Source: Trichococcus patagoniensis
Lineage (GTDB): Bacteria > Bacillota > Bacilli > Lactobacillales > Aerococcaceae
NCBI RefSeq assembly: GCF_003051085.1
Contig: NZ_QAOM01000007.1
Span: 94,874 to 158,873 of the forward strand
Length of the DNA stretch: 64,000 nt
Reading direction: 5' to 3'
This document shows positions 55,834 through 63,936 of the stretch, in pieces. Position 1 is the first letter of the stretch. Every line of letters begins with the position of its first letter. The translations under genes and the position numbers were made by a program. The notes below the pieces were generated by a model. That model was not told the origin of the DNA. It made no database searches and worked only from the letters and a program-made list of their open reading frames with translations.

Positions 55834-58239
55834 ATGGCAGTACCGAAAATAATTGCATATGACGTAGAGCTGAGGTCGGTGAACCCTGTACGCAGGTTCG
55901 AACGCCCGAAAGCCTACACGAACGATCTGAATTCGGTTGAATTCCAGTTCAAAATTTTGGATATGACCAGTACAGATTTGGAAACAGCAACGGCTATTAC
56001 GCTTGTTTATATGCGTGACGGCTCTTTCTTTGCCAATCCAGCGACAGACGTCACACGCGTGGGGAATGTGTTCAGTTATCTGTTGAAGGAGAATGAAGGG
56101 AACCATGCCGGCGTTGCTCAGATTCAGTTGGTCGTGACTGTTGACGGCATGGAGCTTGCTTCGCAGCTGTTTGATTTTGAAATCGTAAACGGGTTGGAAA
56201 CCAAGGTAGCCCAGGAAGTCATGATTTACGACTGGACGATTCTCACAAGGGATGCGCGGGCGTACATTGATCAGTTTGTGGCGGACGAGGTATTGCGAGA
56301 TGCGCAGTTTGACAATGCGCAATTCGATCGCAATGTTGCGTTCGTGGGTTCTCAGGATCAACGAGCTGCGGATTTCGGTGCTTCCCAGACCGCACAGGGA
56401 AACGCCTATACCGCTGCCGAAGCCGCACGAGATTTGGATTTTGGTGAAGCTGAGGCATTACGTGCAGCTGGTTACGATGCGGATCATAGTCGCGCGGACA
56501 CCGACCATACTAGGGCTGAAAATGACAGCACACTAGCTGGGACTGACCATACCCGTGCGGAATCCGATAGCACACTAGCAGGAACAGATCATACCCGTGC
56601 GGAAACCGATCACACTAGGGCGGACGCTGACAGCGCAACTGTTGCTGGGTTTAACACAAGGCTGACAGCCGAGGAAACGGCAACGGCGAACAACAAGATT
56701 TCCGCGGTGAAAGGCAAGACTTTTGCGGATGTGGATGCACGGTTTGAAGATGTGGAAGTTGATACAACGATGATGGGAACGAACATTGTAATGGGTGGTG
56801 ATTTCTCGAATGGTTCTGGTGATTGGTATCCATCATCTGCAACGATTGCCATCACAAACGGTGAGGTAGTGCTTACCCCCACCACTCAGTATGGCAGGGC
56901 GATGTATACTGTTCCAAATTACGCGAACTACAAAGGCCATATGATGTACTTAGCCGGAATTGTAAAAACAGATGAATCGCAATGTGTATTGCACCTCAAT
57001 GATGGTGTGGGAATGCTTATTGCGCCAAATAAGGTAACCGGCGCCTATCATCGTGTGTCTGCGAATCTAAAAGTGTCGATAAACGCAACCACATTGCGCA
57101 TCATATTACAAGATCCAAGGACTAGTGGATGGACAAACTCATACCTTGATAATGTTACCCTAATCGACCTAACTGCCGCATTCGGAGCCGGAAACGAACC
57201 AACAGCCGAACAGATGGATGGGATCATGGCCAAGTTTACCAATTCATGGTTTGACGGAACGAAAAACCTATTCCGAGCCAATGCAACGCTGAACAAACTG
57301 ATGGCGGTGGATGCGCGGACGGAGTTTGAAACGAAGAACGGTTTGGTGAACGGGGATATGACCTCGGGAACGGCTGGTTGGTCCTCGCACGATTCAACGC
57401 TTTCGGCATCTGGGAACACCTTATCAGCAGTTGGTTTAGGTGCTGGGAACATTGTGATTGTGGGTAAGGAGACACAAATTGATGCCGTAGTTGGGAACAA
57501 GCTATACATTAGGCTAAAGACTCGTATACCTAACGTATCTGCTTCATCTATGCAACCATACTTCAATGGTACGAATAGTTCTTTGGCTTCGAATGCGCAA
57601 TCTGCAATCTTCGTAACCTCCCCAGTGATTAACCAATATTACACGCCCTCTGCTGTGGTTACGGTTCCGAGTGGGGTTTCTGGGAAAATACGCATTGCAA
57701 ATCGCGCAATATACCCAGACGCTACGACCGCTTTGAACTCTATATTAGAGACACAATATACCTTCGTAATCGATCTCACAGCAACATTCGGAGCAGGTAA
57801 AGAACCAACACTTGCAGAGATGGACAGACTGATGGCGCGTTTCCCTAACAGCTGGTTCGACGGTGTGAAACCTATCCAGACGATCGAGACATTGTATCGG
57901 GAGAAGGCTGAAAAATATCAAGAACCTTGGATTGCACCGACATTACTTAATGCATGGATTAATATTGGTGGTACCGATGATGCGGCTGGATATATGAAAG
58001 ATTCGCTTGGATTCGTGCATCTAAAAGGGATAATTTATAATGGCGTAATTACAGCTGGAACGGTATTGTTCACATTGCCAGCTGGTTACCGACCGTCAAA
58101 AAAATTACCTGTGATGGCTTTAACTTCAGGTGGGGTTATCAGATTGGATATTAAAAATACCGGAGAAGTATCTATTGTTAGTGCTACATCAAATTCGTGG
58201 CTGACATTAAACAATTTAACATTCAGAGCAGAGGTATAG
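55834..58239 (+). CDS. BppU-type baseplate / receptor-binding protein
   Basis: 801 residues. N-terminal BppU domain (about 1-135), a helical Ala/Asp stalk (about 150-215), then a DHTRAE-type repeat block (about 216-266). Two related carbohydrate-binding-like modules follow (about 300-485 and 490-685). Each has NGD-rich beta strands and ends with FGAGxEPTxxxMDxxMAxFxNSWFDG (near residues 450 and 650). A C-terminal receptor-type head (about 700-801) includes LLNAWINIGGTDDAAGYMKD. It likely binds host wall polysaccharide. GGAGG precedes the ATG. Confidence 0.85.
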   Translation: MAVPKIIAYDVELRSVNPVRRFERPKAYTNDLNSVEFQFKILDMTSTDLETATAITLVYMRDGSFFANPATDVTRVGNVFSYLLKENEGNHAGVAQIQLVVTVDGMELASQLFDFEIVNGLETKVAQEVMIYDWTILTRDARAYIDQFVADEVLRDAQFDNAQFDRNVAFVGSQDQRAADFGASQTAQGNAYTAAEAARDLDFGEAEALRAAGYDADHSRADTDHTRAENDSTLAGTDHTRAESDSTLAGTDHTRAETDHTRADADSATVAGFNTRLTAEETATANNKISAVKGKTFADVDARFEDVEVDTTMMGTNIVMGGDFSNGSGDWYPSSATIAITNGEVVLTPTTQYGRAMYTVPNYANYKGHMMYLAGIVKTDESQCVLHLNDGVGMLIAPNKVTGAYHRVSANLKVSINATTLRIILQDPRTSGWTNSYLDNVTLIDLTAAFGAGNEPTAEQMDGIMAKFTNSWFDGTKNLFRANATLNKLMAVDARTEFETKNGLVNGDMTSGTAGWSSHDSTLSASGNTLSAVGLGAGNIVIVGKETQIDAVVGNKLYIRLKTRIPNVSASSMQPYFNGTNSSLASNAQSAIFVTSPVINQYYTPSAVVTVPSGVSGKIRIANRAIYPDATTALNSILETQYTFVIDLTATFGAGKEPTLAEMDRLMARFPNSWFDGVKPIQTIETLYREKAEKYQEPWIAPTLLNAWINIGGTDDAAGYMKDSLGFVHLKGIIYNGVITAGTVLFTLPAGYRPSKKLPVMALTSGGVIRLDIKNTGEVSIVSATSNSWLTLNNLTFRAEV

Positions 58240-58250
58240 GAGGTTAAACA

Positions 58251-58598
58251 ATGAAACTATTCAGAAAAATAGACACCACAACAGGCAACTTCATTGAAGA
58301 TTGCCTTTTTGATTCGCTTCCGATCTTGACGGAAACGGTCCTGGTTGATGCGACCGATGAAGAAGGAACCATCACGCAGGCTGAAGAAATTAGGCCATTA
58401 TTGAATGCAGAAGGCAATCAGCTGCTTGATCCGCAGTACGTCGAAGAAACACCGCCACAAGGCTTGTATCTGCCGCGGTGGACCGGAACGGAATGGATTG
58501 AGGGCGGACAAGCACCGGAACCTGTTACAGCAGAACCGACTGTAGAAGACAGACTAGCAATGGCGGAAATGGCAATCTTAGATCTAATGATGGAATAG
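58251..58598 (+). CDS. tail fibre-associated hypothetical protein
   Basis: 115 residues. Acidic with a conserved-looking N-terminus (LFRKIDTTTGNFIEDCLFD) and PQGLYLPRWTGTEWIEG motif, common in small proteins encoded just after receptor-binding genes. Possibly a chaperone or baseplate accessory. Confidence 0.7.
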   Translation: MKLFRKIDTTTGNFIEDCLFDSLPILTETVLVDATDEEGTITQAEEIRPLLNAEGNQLLDPQYVEETPPQGLYLPRWTGTEWIEGGQAPEPVTAEPTVEDRLAMAEMAILDLMME

Positions 58599-58615
58599 GA
58601 GAAAAGGAAATGGAG

Positions 58616-58753
58616 ATGAGTAATATGTACGGATTTTTATTGAACATGTGGATTATGGGGAAAATTGACGAAGATTATCTGATTGCTCAAGTGGCAAAAA
58701 GACGAATTACTGAAGAAGAAAAAGCGATGATTTTGGCTACGCCACAAATTTGA
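58616..58753 (+). CDS. XkdX-family small protein
   Basis: 45-47 residues (start at 58610 or 58616). The core YGFLLNMWIMGKIDEDYLIA then RRITEEEKAMILAT matches XkdX. Members lie between fibre and lysis genes in many Firmicutes prophages. Function unknown. Confidence 0.85.
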   Translation: MSNMYGFLLNMWIMGKIDEDYLIAQVAKRRITEEEKAMILATPQI

Positions 58754-58828
58754 GTGTGTACAAGAGTATCTATATAAAATTTTAATAATCTATTATAATA
58801 CCTACATAAAGATTAGGGGGATGGATAT

Positions 58829-59095
58829 ATGGATAGACAAATATTAAGAAAAGTATATGAAGCATATATACTAAATGATGACAAACCAGAAATTACTATG
58901 GATATTTTGAGAAACTCTACGGATCTAACTGTTGGTAATATAAGAAAATCAGTTACTCAACTAGTTGAATCAGAACACGCCCTCAAACGGAATTTAACCC
59001 GTGATGATAGATTTTGGAGTAGAGATGAGTACGATGTTCCTAGGAATGAGGACTTTAATCCGAACGAGTATCGTGTTGAGGATTATTTTTGGTGA
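58829..59095 (+). CDS. small acidic protein, AT-rich insertion in the tail-lysis junction
   Basis: 88 residues, family not recognised. The helical N-terminal half (ITMDILRNSTDLTVGNIRKS) could be a winged helix, and the C-terminus is rich in Asp/Arg/Tyr. It has its own TATAAT (58794-58799) and AT-rich upstream region, so it may be a separately expressed moron. AGGGGG lies before the ATG. Confidence 0.6.
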   Translation: MDRQILRKVYEAYILNDDKPEITMDILRNSTDLTVGNIRKSVTQLVESEHALKRNLTRDDRFWSRDEYDVPRNEDFNPNEYRVEDYFW

Positions 59096-59164
59096 TCATG
59101 AATAAATCGAGTAAAGGTTGTCCATCTGGGCAGCCTTTTTATTATGGGAAAAGGAGCGTGGGCA

Positions 59165-59371
59165 ATGGACTTGTTAACGAAGATTGGGGAGAATCCGGAA
59201 AACGTGACATTCGCAACATTGTTTGTCGGCTTGCTTGTGTGGGTGATGCGAGCCAACACGGACAGAGAAAACCGCTATATGCAGATTATTAGTGATCTGA
59301 CAGATTCGCTTAAAAGCTTGGATCTGATCGAAAAAACAGTGAACGAAATCAAAAGCAAAATTGAAAGGTAG
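59165..59371 (+). CDS. BhlA/UviB-type holin-like protein
   Basis: 68 residues. A single membrane segment (FATLFVGLLVWVM, about 16-28) with charged C-terminal coiled coil (LTDSLKSLDLIEKTVNEIKSK). Starts at ATG 59165 after AAAGGAG; an upstream ATG in frame lacks a site. Probably helps the adjacent holin. Confidence 0.8.
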   Translation: MDLLTKIGENPENVTFATLFVGLLVWVMRANTDRENRYMQIISDLTDSLKSLDLIEKTVNEIKSKIER

Positions 59372-59379
59372 GAAATGAA

Positions 59380-59622
59380 ATGGAATTTAACATTTTTATT
59401 GCACCAATCACAATGATTGCTGTCGAGATGGTCAAGCGCGCCGGACTTGAAGCCAAGTACCTGGCATTTGTGGCCGTCATCTTTGGGGCGCTATTCGGGG
59501 CCTTGTACGGCTTTATTTATCACGGCGACATCTTCATCAACGCGTTTGAAGGGCTACTGTATGGAGCTTCCGCATCAGGCGTATGGGATGCAGCAACCAA
59601 AACACTGAAGGAGGAAAAATAA
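59380..59622 (+). CDS. phage holin
   Basis: 80 residues with two hydrophobic segments (about 6-18 and 27-46, plus a third weaker one 58-70) and a Lys/Glu-rich tail. Position between the BhlA-like protein and amidase supports holin function, timing lysis. Confidence 0.82.
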   Translation: MEFNIFIAPITMIAVEMVKRAGLEAKYLAFVAVIFGALFGALYGFIYHGDIFINAFEGLLYGASASGVWDAATKTLKEEK

Positions 59623-60791
59623 TGGCTTATACAATTAATGACAGACGCGCATCTGCCCTGGGCGGACAAAGCAAGGACCGTTCCCGCTCCGCAATTACAA
59701 CGATCGTATGGCACTATTCAGCGGTTGCCCGCTCCGTTCGTAAATTTATAACCGGCCATGAAGAGTACTGGAAAAATACACTCGGATGGGACCGCGGCGG
59801 ATATCATTTTTACATCGACGCCGATGGTAACATTTGGCAAAACTACGATTACGAGCGGATTACATGGGGAGTGCTTAACAGTAATGGCTATACCGTCCAC
59901 ATCAGCGTGGAGGCCGGAAGCGGAACAGATTACTCACAAGCGCAAATCGATGCGCGTGAGTGGTTGACACGCAAAATCATGAGTGATCTGAATATCCCGG
60001 CCAGCAAGGTTAAGGGTCATTGGGAGGTATACAACAACTCTGCCTGCCCTGGCTATACGAAAGCACAAATGGATGCATGGCGCGCAAGGTTGGCCCAATC
60101 TGCTGCAGCTGCAACATCTGAGCCAATCGCGCCAATCCGCGTCCCTGTAAATTACAATAAGATGGTCGCTTATCCTGGCTACTCTATCGACTCCAAACCT
60201 TGGGGCGAGCCTGGTCTAGTGAATTGGGGAAAAACTGACGACATTATCGGTAATACGATTTCAATTTACGAAGAAAACGGCAGCGGCGAGTATGTGAACG
60301 GTGTTAAAGTCGGATGGATTGATAAGCGCGCATTGATTGACATCCCGGCACGCGTATCCGTCAGCTACAATGTGATTATTAAAACCGGCGGCTATTCGAT
60401 TGATTCCCGGCCATGGGGCGAACCAGGCTTCGCGAATTGGGTAACAACGGATGCATTTGTTGGCCAAACGGTCCCTGTAATCGAAGAAAGTGCATCCGGC
60501 GACTACATCAATACAAGCCTGGGATGGATTGACAAGAGGGCAGTCGAAAAAGAGCCGGCTGTCGTGTCTTCCACGCTGCACCTTCCTGCAGGTCAGACCT
60601 GGATCGTTTATCCGGAAAATGGACCATACAAGGCCGGTAACGTCATCGCCGTTGAACAGGCATGCTCTTGCTTGATTCTAGGCGGCAAGGGGCAAGGGCT
60701 GCTTGTGGTGGATCTCGAAGGCAGTGTCGGGCGCGTGGCGATCAGATACGATGAGTCGAAGGGCGCGACGATCGAAAAAAAATATGCATAA
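59622..60791 (+). CDS. endolysin, N-acetylmuramoyl-L-alanine amidase
   Basis: 389 residues. N-terminal Amidase_2 domain (about 1-155): TIVWHYSAVA and VKGHWEVYNNSACPG carry the zinc-binding His/His/Cys set. Two similar wall-binding modules follow (about 170-243 and 245-310), each with YSIDSxPWGEPGxxNW and GWIDKRA. A third C-terminal domain (about 320-389) has a beta-rich sequence of unknown target. GAGG precedes the ATG, which overlaps the holin stop. Confidence 0.93.
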   Translation: MAYTINDRRASALGGQSKDRSRSAITTIVWHYSAVARSVRKFITGHEEYWKNTLGWDRGGYHFYIDADGNIWQNYDYERITWGVLNSNGYTVHISVEAGSGTDYSQAQIDAREWLTRKIMSDLNIPASKVKGHWEVYNNSACPGYTKAQMDAWRARLAQSAAAATSEPIAPIRVPVNYNKMVAYPGYSIDSKPWGEPGLVNWGKTDDIIGNTISIYEENGSGEYVNGVKVGWIDKRALIDIPARVSVSYNVIIKTGGYSIDSRPWGEPGFANWVTTDAFVGQTVPVIEESASGDYINTSLGWIDKRAVEKEPAVVSSTLHLPAGQTWIVYPENGPYKAGNVIAVEQACSCLILGGKGQGLLVVDLEGSVGRVAIRYDESKGATIEKKYA

Positions 60792-60828
60792 ATAAAAATC
60801 GTTTTAAGTAGTATGCGTATAGTATAAG

Positions 60829-60876
60829 TGAGACTGGTTTTTATCCCCTCAAGGTTAGCCAGTCTCATTTTTTATG
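60829..60876 (+). terminator. terminator of the late operon
   Basis: TGAGACTGG pairs perfectly with CCAGTCTCA around a large loop and is followed by TTTTTTAT. It separates the lysis genes from the right-end cargo. Confidence 0.8.
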
Positions 60877-60888
60877 CATATTTTTAAC

Positions 60889-60904
60889 GCAAACTTACGT
60901 TCTT
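60889..60904. promoter_or_regulatory. LexA-like box before the right-end cargo
   Basis: GCAAACTTACGTTCTT matches the site before int (24787-24802) at 14 of 16 bases. Read in reverse it is GAAC-GTAA-GTTT, one base off the Gram-positive LexA consensus. It lies immediately upstream of the -10 at 60909-60914. Confidence 0.4.
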
Positions 60905-60905
60905 A

Positions 60906-60914
60906 TGATATACT
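60906..60914 (+). promoter_or_regulatory. extended -10 promoter of the cargo operon
   Basis: TGATATACT (TGN plus TATACT) about 110 bp before the first cargo gene. A clear -35 is absent. It is overlapped by the LexA-like box. Confidence 0.5.
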
Positions 60915-60936
60915 TTATTAGTAATCTCAAACGATT

Positions 60937-61007
60937 ATATAAGCCTGAGGCCAAAGAAACTATTGTTTTTTTGGCCTTTTTTGTTAATATTGAATACAGG
61001 CTTATAT
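60937..61007 (+). terminator. leader with nested inverted repeats and terminator
   Basis: An 8-bp stem AGGCCAAA/TTTGGCCT (60948-60955, 60970-60977) followed by TTTTTT forms an intrinsic terminator between promoter and first gene. It is enclosed by a perfect 10-bp repeat ATATAAGCCT/AGGCTTATAT (60937-60946, 60998-61007). Most transcripts might end here unless the outer pairing changes. Confidence 0.65.
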
Positions 61008-61025
61008 TAGCATTTGGGAGGAACA

Positions 61026-62093
61026 ATGATGATAAAATATCTAAGGCTTTTTCACTTTGATCCATCTGAAGATGTGGTAATAATTACACCTGGTGATATA
61101 TTTAATTCTATCGATTTACAGCTTTCAACCTTTTTTTGGGATCATGCTTCAAAATCTTTAAAAGATAATAATACACAAAATTTTAGATTTAAAAATAAGG
61201 ATGTTGAATTTATTGCACATCTTCAAGCTTGCTTTTCAGATATCGATTCCTTTGATTCAAGTTCTGTTAAGATTGCAGATAAAATGAAAAATAGTTTAAG
61301 CAAAAATTCAAAAAATGATTTTTATTTAGTCATCTTTACTAATGTTGTTGAAGATGAGCCACATGAGGATCTTCTTTGTATATTAAAAATGGATAGTATG
61401 GATGGAATTCATGTGGGTGACTCATTAACTTTAGATTATTTTAGCCAAATGTTGCCAGATAAAAAATCAAGACTTCAAAAAGCATCATTTGTTTATAAAA
61501 CAAAAGTAGAAGACTTTGTAAATAATCTAGAACCTGACAACCAAGAACGTTTATATATTCACTCTAAAATTTTAGATAGACAAGACCCTTCAATTTCAGG
61601 TTTATTTTTAGATCATTTTATGGACAGTTTTGTTGTAACAGATAAGCCCGAGTCTATAGGGAAATTAGCTGTAAACTCAGTTGTTGCAGCTTCTAAAAAA
61701 TATTTAAGTCCCACTAGTGCTTTTGGCGTGAGTGATATTAAAGAGCTTTTAAAAAATGAATTGTCAGTAGAAAAACAGACTTCTTTTGATGCATTAGCTG
61801 ATATAATTTATGGGAAATTAGATTCTATTTTATTAGCAGGAAAAACGTCCGAAAATTTAGCAACTGAAGCATATGATTTAGCATATAAAGAAAATCCAAC
61901 AGTTGTCAGATCATTTGCCGGTCGATTTAGAAAACCTCCAAAAGTACAATTAGTAGATTCTGCTAATAAAGGAAAAATCAACATATCGTATCTTAAAAGC
62001 TTGGAACAATCAGGAGATGTTCAACTAGATAGTTCAAGTGATAACGAGTTTCATATTCTGAGAGTTAAAAAGAATATTGTAATTAAAAAATAA
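61026..62093 (+). CDS. NA37/YejK-like nucleoid-associated protein, cargo gene 1
   Basis: 355 residues. Order of features resembles the NA37 (NdpA/YejK) family. An N-terminal domain (about 1-90) leads to a strand pair FYLVIFTNVV...LLCILKMD near 100-125. A middle helical region has FLDHFMDSFVV and the segment KLAVNSVVAASKKYLSP. The C-terminus has NISYLKSLEQSGDVQLD followed by beta strands, which matches YejK INFDAM...-type ends. Identity is a pattern-level judgement. ATG 61026 after GGGAGG is the start. The AT-rich composition and position beside attR suggest transferred cargo. Confidence 0.6.
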   Translation: MMIKYLRLFHFDPSEDVVIITPGDIFNSIDLQLSTFFWDHASKSLKDNNTQNFRFKNKDVEFIAHLQACFSDIDSFDSSSVKIADKMKNSLSKNSKNDFYLVIFTNVVEDEPHEDLLCILKMDSMDGIHVGDSLTLDYFSQMLPDKKSRLQKASFVYKTKVEDFVNNLEPDNQERLYIHSKILDRQDPSISGLFLDHFMDSFVVTDKPESIGKLAVNSVVAASKKYLSPTSAFGVSDIKELLKNELSVEKQTSFDALADIIYGKLDSILLAGKTSENLATEAYDLAYKENPTVVRSFAGRFRKPPKVQLVDSANKGKINISYLKSLEQSGDVQLDSSSDNEFHILRVKKNIVIKK

Positions 62094-62112
62094 AGAGTAA
62101 GGGGGAGTGAGT

Positions 62113-63435
62113 GTGGATACTATATATAACTTGATAATAGAACTAATCAATAATGATTTATTGAATAAAAGTGAAATTGTCAGCCGCTATAATCTATCTT
62201 ATACTCAGTCCTTTTACTTTGTTATTAGTAGTGACATGCTTGAGGGGTATAGGAATGGATTAGCATTATTTCCGGATCAAGTTTTAGTGAATGGATACAG
62301 AATAGATGATGATCCTGAAATAGAGCTTAGTAATGATATTCAAATTTCTATTACGAATAATTTTTTTAGCGATGACTTCTGCCAATTCAATAATTTTATT
62401 TTTTATGATCAAAATAATTTTTTGAAATTTTCAGAGATTTTCTTTAATGAAGTGAAAATATCTCATCTAGAAAAAATTAAAAAGAAAGCTAAAGTTCAGT
62501 TCTTAATTGATACCAATATTAACCTTGAAAACTCGATTTTCACGGATACTAACAACAAAGACGAGCTCTCTGTTCCAGAAATACTTTTAAAAGATGAATA
62601 TTATTTATCAATAAAAGCAATTTCGTTGCCAAACATCGTGCCTGACATTTTATTAGAAAGCTTAATTAATAGAAAAATAGAATCTCAATTTGAATTACTA
62701 TCTAATCATTTCATAAATAATGAAACATATATCATCAATTCAGATAAAACAGTTTCTTTCAATATAAAAGAAATTGATTATTCGTTTGAATTAACTAAAG
62801 ATTTAGACAAAGTAATTAGATTTATATTCGATGACGAGAGACACTATTATGATAAGCTTGAAATTTTTAAGAACATATTCTCCTTATCTTTGTTGAAGAT
62901 GGGTAGGTTAGGTAAAGATTTATCAGCTGCACTTCTAGACGACATAAAAAGTCAATACTCTCTTTACATGAGCGATAACCTTGATAAATTCATTAAGGAT
63001 AAACAGGTAATAACTGAAAAGTACATGTCTTTCATGCAGAGTGTTACCGCAAAAACTAAAACTATTTATGATGAAATACAAAAACAGATGCTAACCTTGA
63101 TTGGCATAATTCTAACAACCTTCTTTATTAAAGGTATAGAAGAAGGGATTAGTAATGTTATACCCCCGTTATTAGGGTTACTATACAGTAGTTTTTCTAT
63201 CTACTTGAAGCATAAAAGTGGGTGGAATGAGGACTCCGATTTTTTTATTAAAGAAATAGATTTTATGGATAAAACATATGGTAATTTATATAAATTTGAT
63301 TTCGATTACACAGATGAGTTATACAATAATTATATAAAACCACAGCTAATAAAATTGGAAATTGTAGAGAATAGATTGAAAAAAATCTACCTATTGTTTT
63401 TCTTGTTATTTTCGCTATGGTTCTTGGCTGCCTGA
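62113..63435 (+). CDS. membrane protein with large soluble region, cargo gene 2
   Basis: 440 residues, family not recognised. The N-terminal 320 residues are soluble, with a helix-turn-helix-like start (LLNKSEIVSRYNLSYTQSFY, about 15-36) and later helical segments. Two adjacent membrane helices (about 326-345 and 349-366) form a hairpin, and a third hydrophobic helix ends the protein (about 425-440, YLLFFLLFSLWFLAA). GTG 62113 is chosen because AAGGGGGAG is 5 bp before it. It follows gene 1 by 19 bp, so the two are co-transcribed. An effector at the membrane is an inference. Confidence 0.65.
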   Translation: MDTIYNLIIELINNDLLNKSEIVSRYNLSYTQSFYFVISSDMLEGYRNGLALFPDQVLVNGYRIDDDPEIELSNDIQISITNNFFSDDFCQFNNFIFYDQNNFLKFSEIFFNEVKISHLEKIKKKAKVQFLIDTNINLENSIFTDTNNKDELSVPEILLKDEYYLSIKAISLPNIVPDILLESLINRKIESQFELLSNHFINNETYIINSDKTVSFNIKEIDYSFELTKDLDKVIRFIFDDERHYYDKLEIFKNIFSLSLLKMGRLGKDLSAALLDDIKSQYSLYMSDNLDKFIKDKQVITEKYMSFMQSVTAKTKTIYDEIQKQMLTLIGIILTTFFIKGIEEGISNVIPPLLGLLYSSFSIYLKHKSGWNEDSDFFIKEIDFMDKTYGNLYKFDFDYTDELYNNYIKPQLIKLEIVENRLKKIYLLFFLLFSLWFLAA

Positions 63436-63535
63436 TAAACAAGTTGGTAAGCTACAGTTTAAATTTTCGCTCAATTATTTTACGCAGCAACTCCGCTTTT
63501 TTATTTGCAGGGGATCTTTGTCAAAGTAAGCAAAC

Positions 63536-63557
63536 TTTTCCAACATTTTTCCAACAT
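63536..63557. repeat. right-end arm-type direct repeats
   Basis: Two tandem copies of TTTTCCAACAT, about 135 bp left of attR. They differ from the left-end unit TTTTCACACAT at two bases. A third copy lies outside attR at 63788-63798. The 63436-63692 interval otherwise holds no gene that I can see. Confidence 0.6.
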
Positions 63558-63692
63558 CTCTTCCATTATATACTGAAATCAAGTGATGTGGCATGAAACG
63601 TTACGATAACCAACTTCCGCAAAATAGCTTACGGTATCAAGTGTTTGCGAAACTATATGAAGTTGATTGATTCTGCTTGATATGCGTGGGCT

Positions 63693-63737
63693 ACAAGAAG
63701 CCTTCATGGCCGTTCTGAAGATGGATGAGGACTAGAA
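63693..63737 (+). repeat. attR: attR core
   Basis: 45-bp copy of the lepA 3' end including its stop codon (43/45 identical to attL). Here it is only a fragment, without the rest of lepA. Confidence 0.93.
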
Positions 63738-63787
63738 CATTATCAAATCAACACTCCTGGTTATCGTTGTGAGACGACGACTTGATT

Positions 63788-63836
63788 TTTTCCAACATTT
63801 TTCCAACGGAATTTATATTCCGTTGGAAAAATGTTG
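63788..63836. repeat. hairpin and arm-like repeat outside attR
   Basis: CAACATTTTTCCAACGGAAT (63793-63812) pairs perfectly with 63817-63836 around TTAT, followed by TTTTTTTT. It contains TTTTCCAACAT (63788-63798) starting 51 bp right of attR. The corresponding repeats at the left end start 50 bp right of attL. Confidence 0.65.
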
Positions 63837-63854
63837 TTTTTTTTGCAATACCAT

Positions 63855-63936
63855 TCAATTATTTGAAACCTGATCAAATAAATCAGCAGTTGAGCACTCC
63901 AGTTTAACCCTTCATTCCCGTGTGAATTATAACGTG
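63855..63936 (-). pseudogene. remnant of an integrase C-terminus
   Basis: On the minus strand, stop at 63855, the reading STADLFDQVSNN parallels TAELFDRISQDF at the end of the intact integrase. Upstream, the frame has a stop at 63912-63914 and further degenerate sequence (QHSTL and FTRE fragments). No intact gene is possible at this point. The remainder lies outside the window or has decayed. Confidence 0.55.

Noticed and set aside
56482..56640. CRISPR-like array
   Set aside because: Tandem repeats are in frame, encode protein repeats and have no unique spacers; no cas genes in the window.
59089..59292. 67-residue frame before the holin genes
   Set aside because: Overlaps the BhlA-like gene, which has the ribosome-binding site and expected topology.
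60792..61025. Third attachment-site copy separating the cargo from the prophage
   Set aside because: No match to the lepA 3' core is visible here, so the cargo appears to be part of the same prophage.
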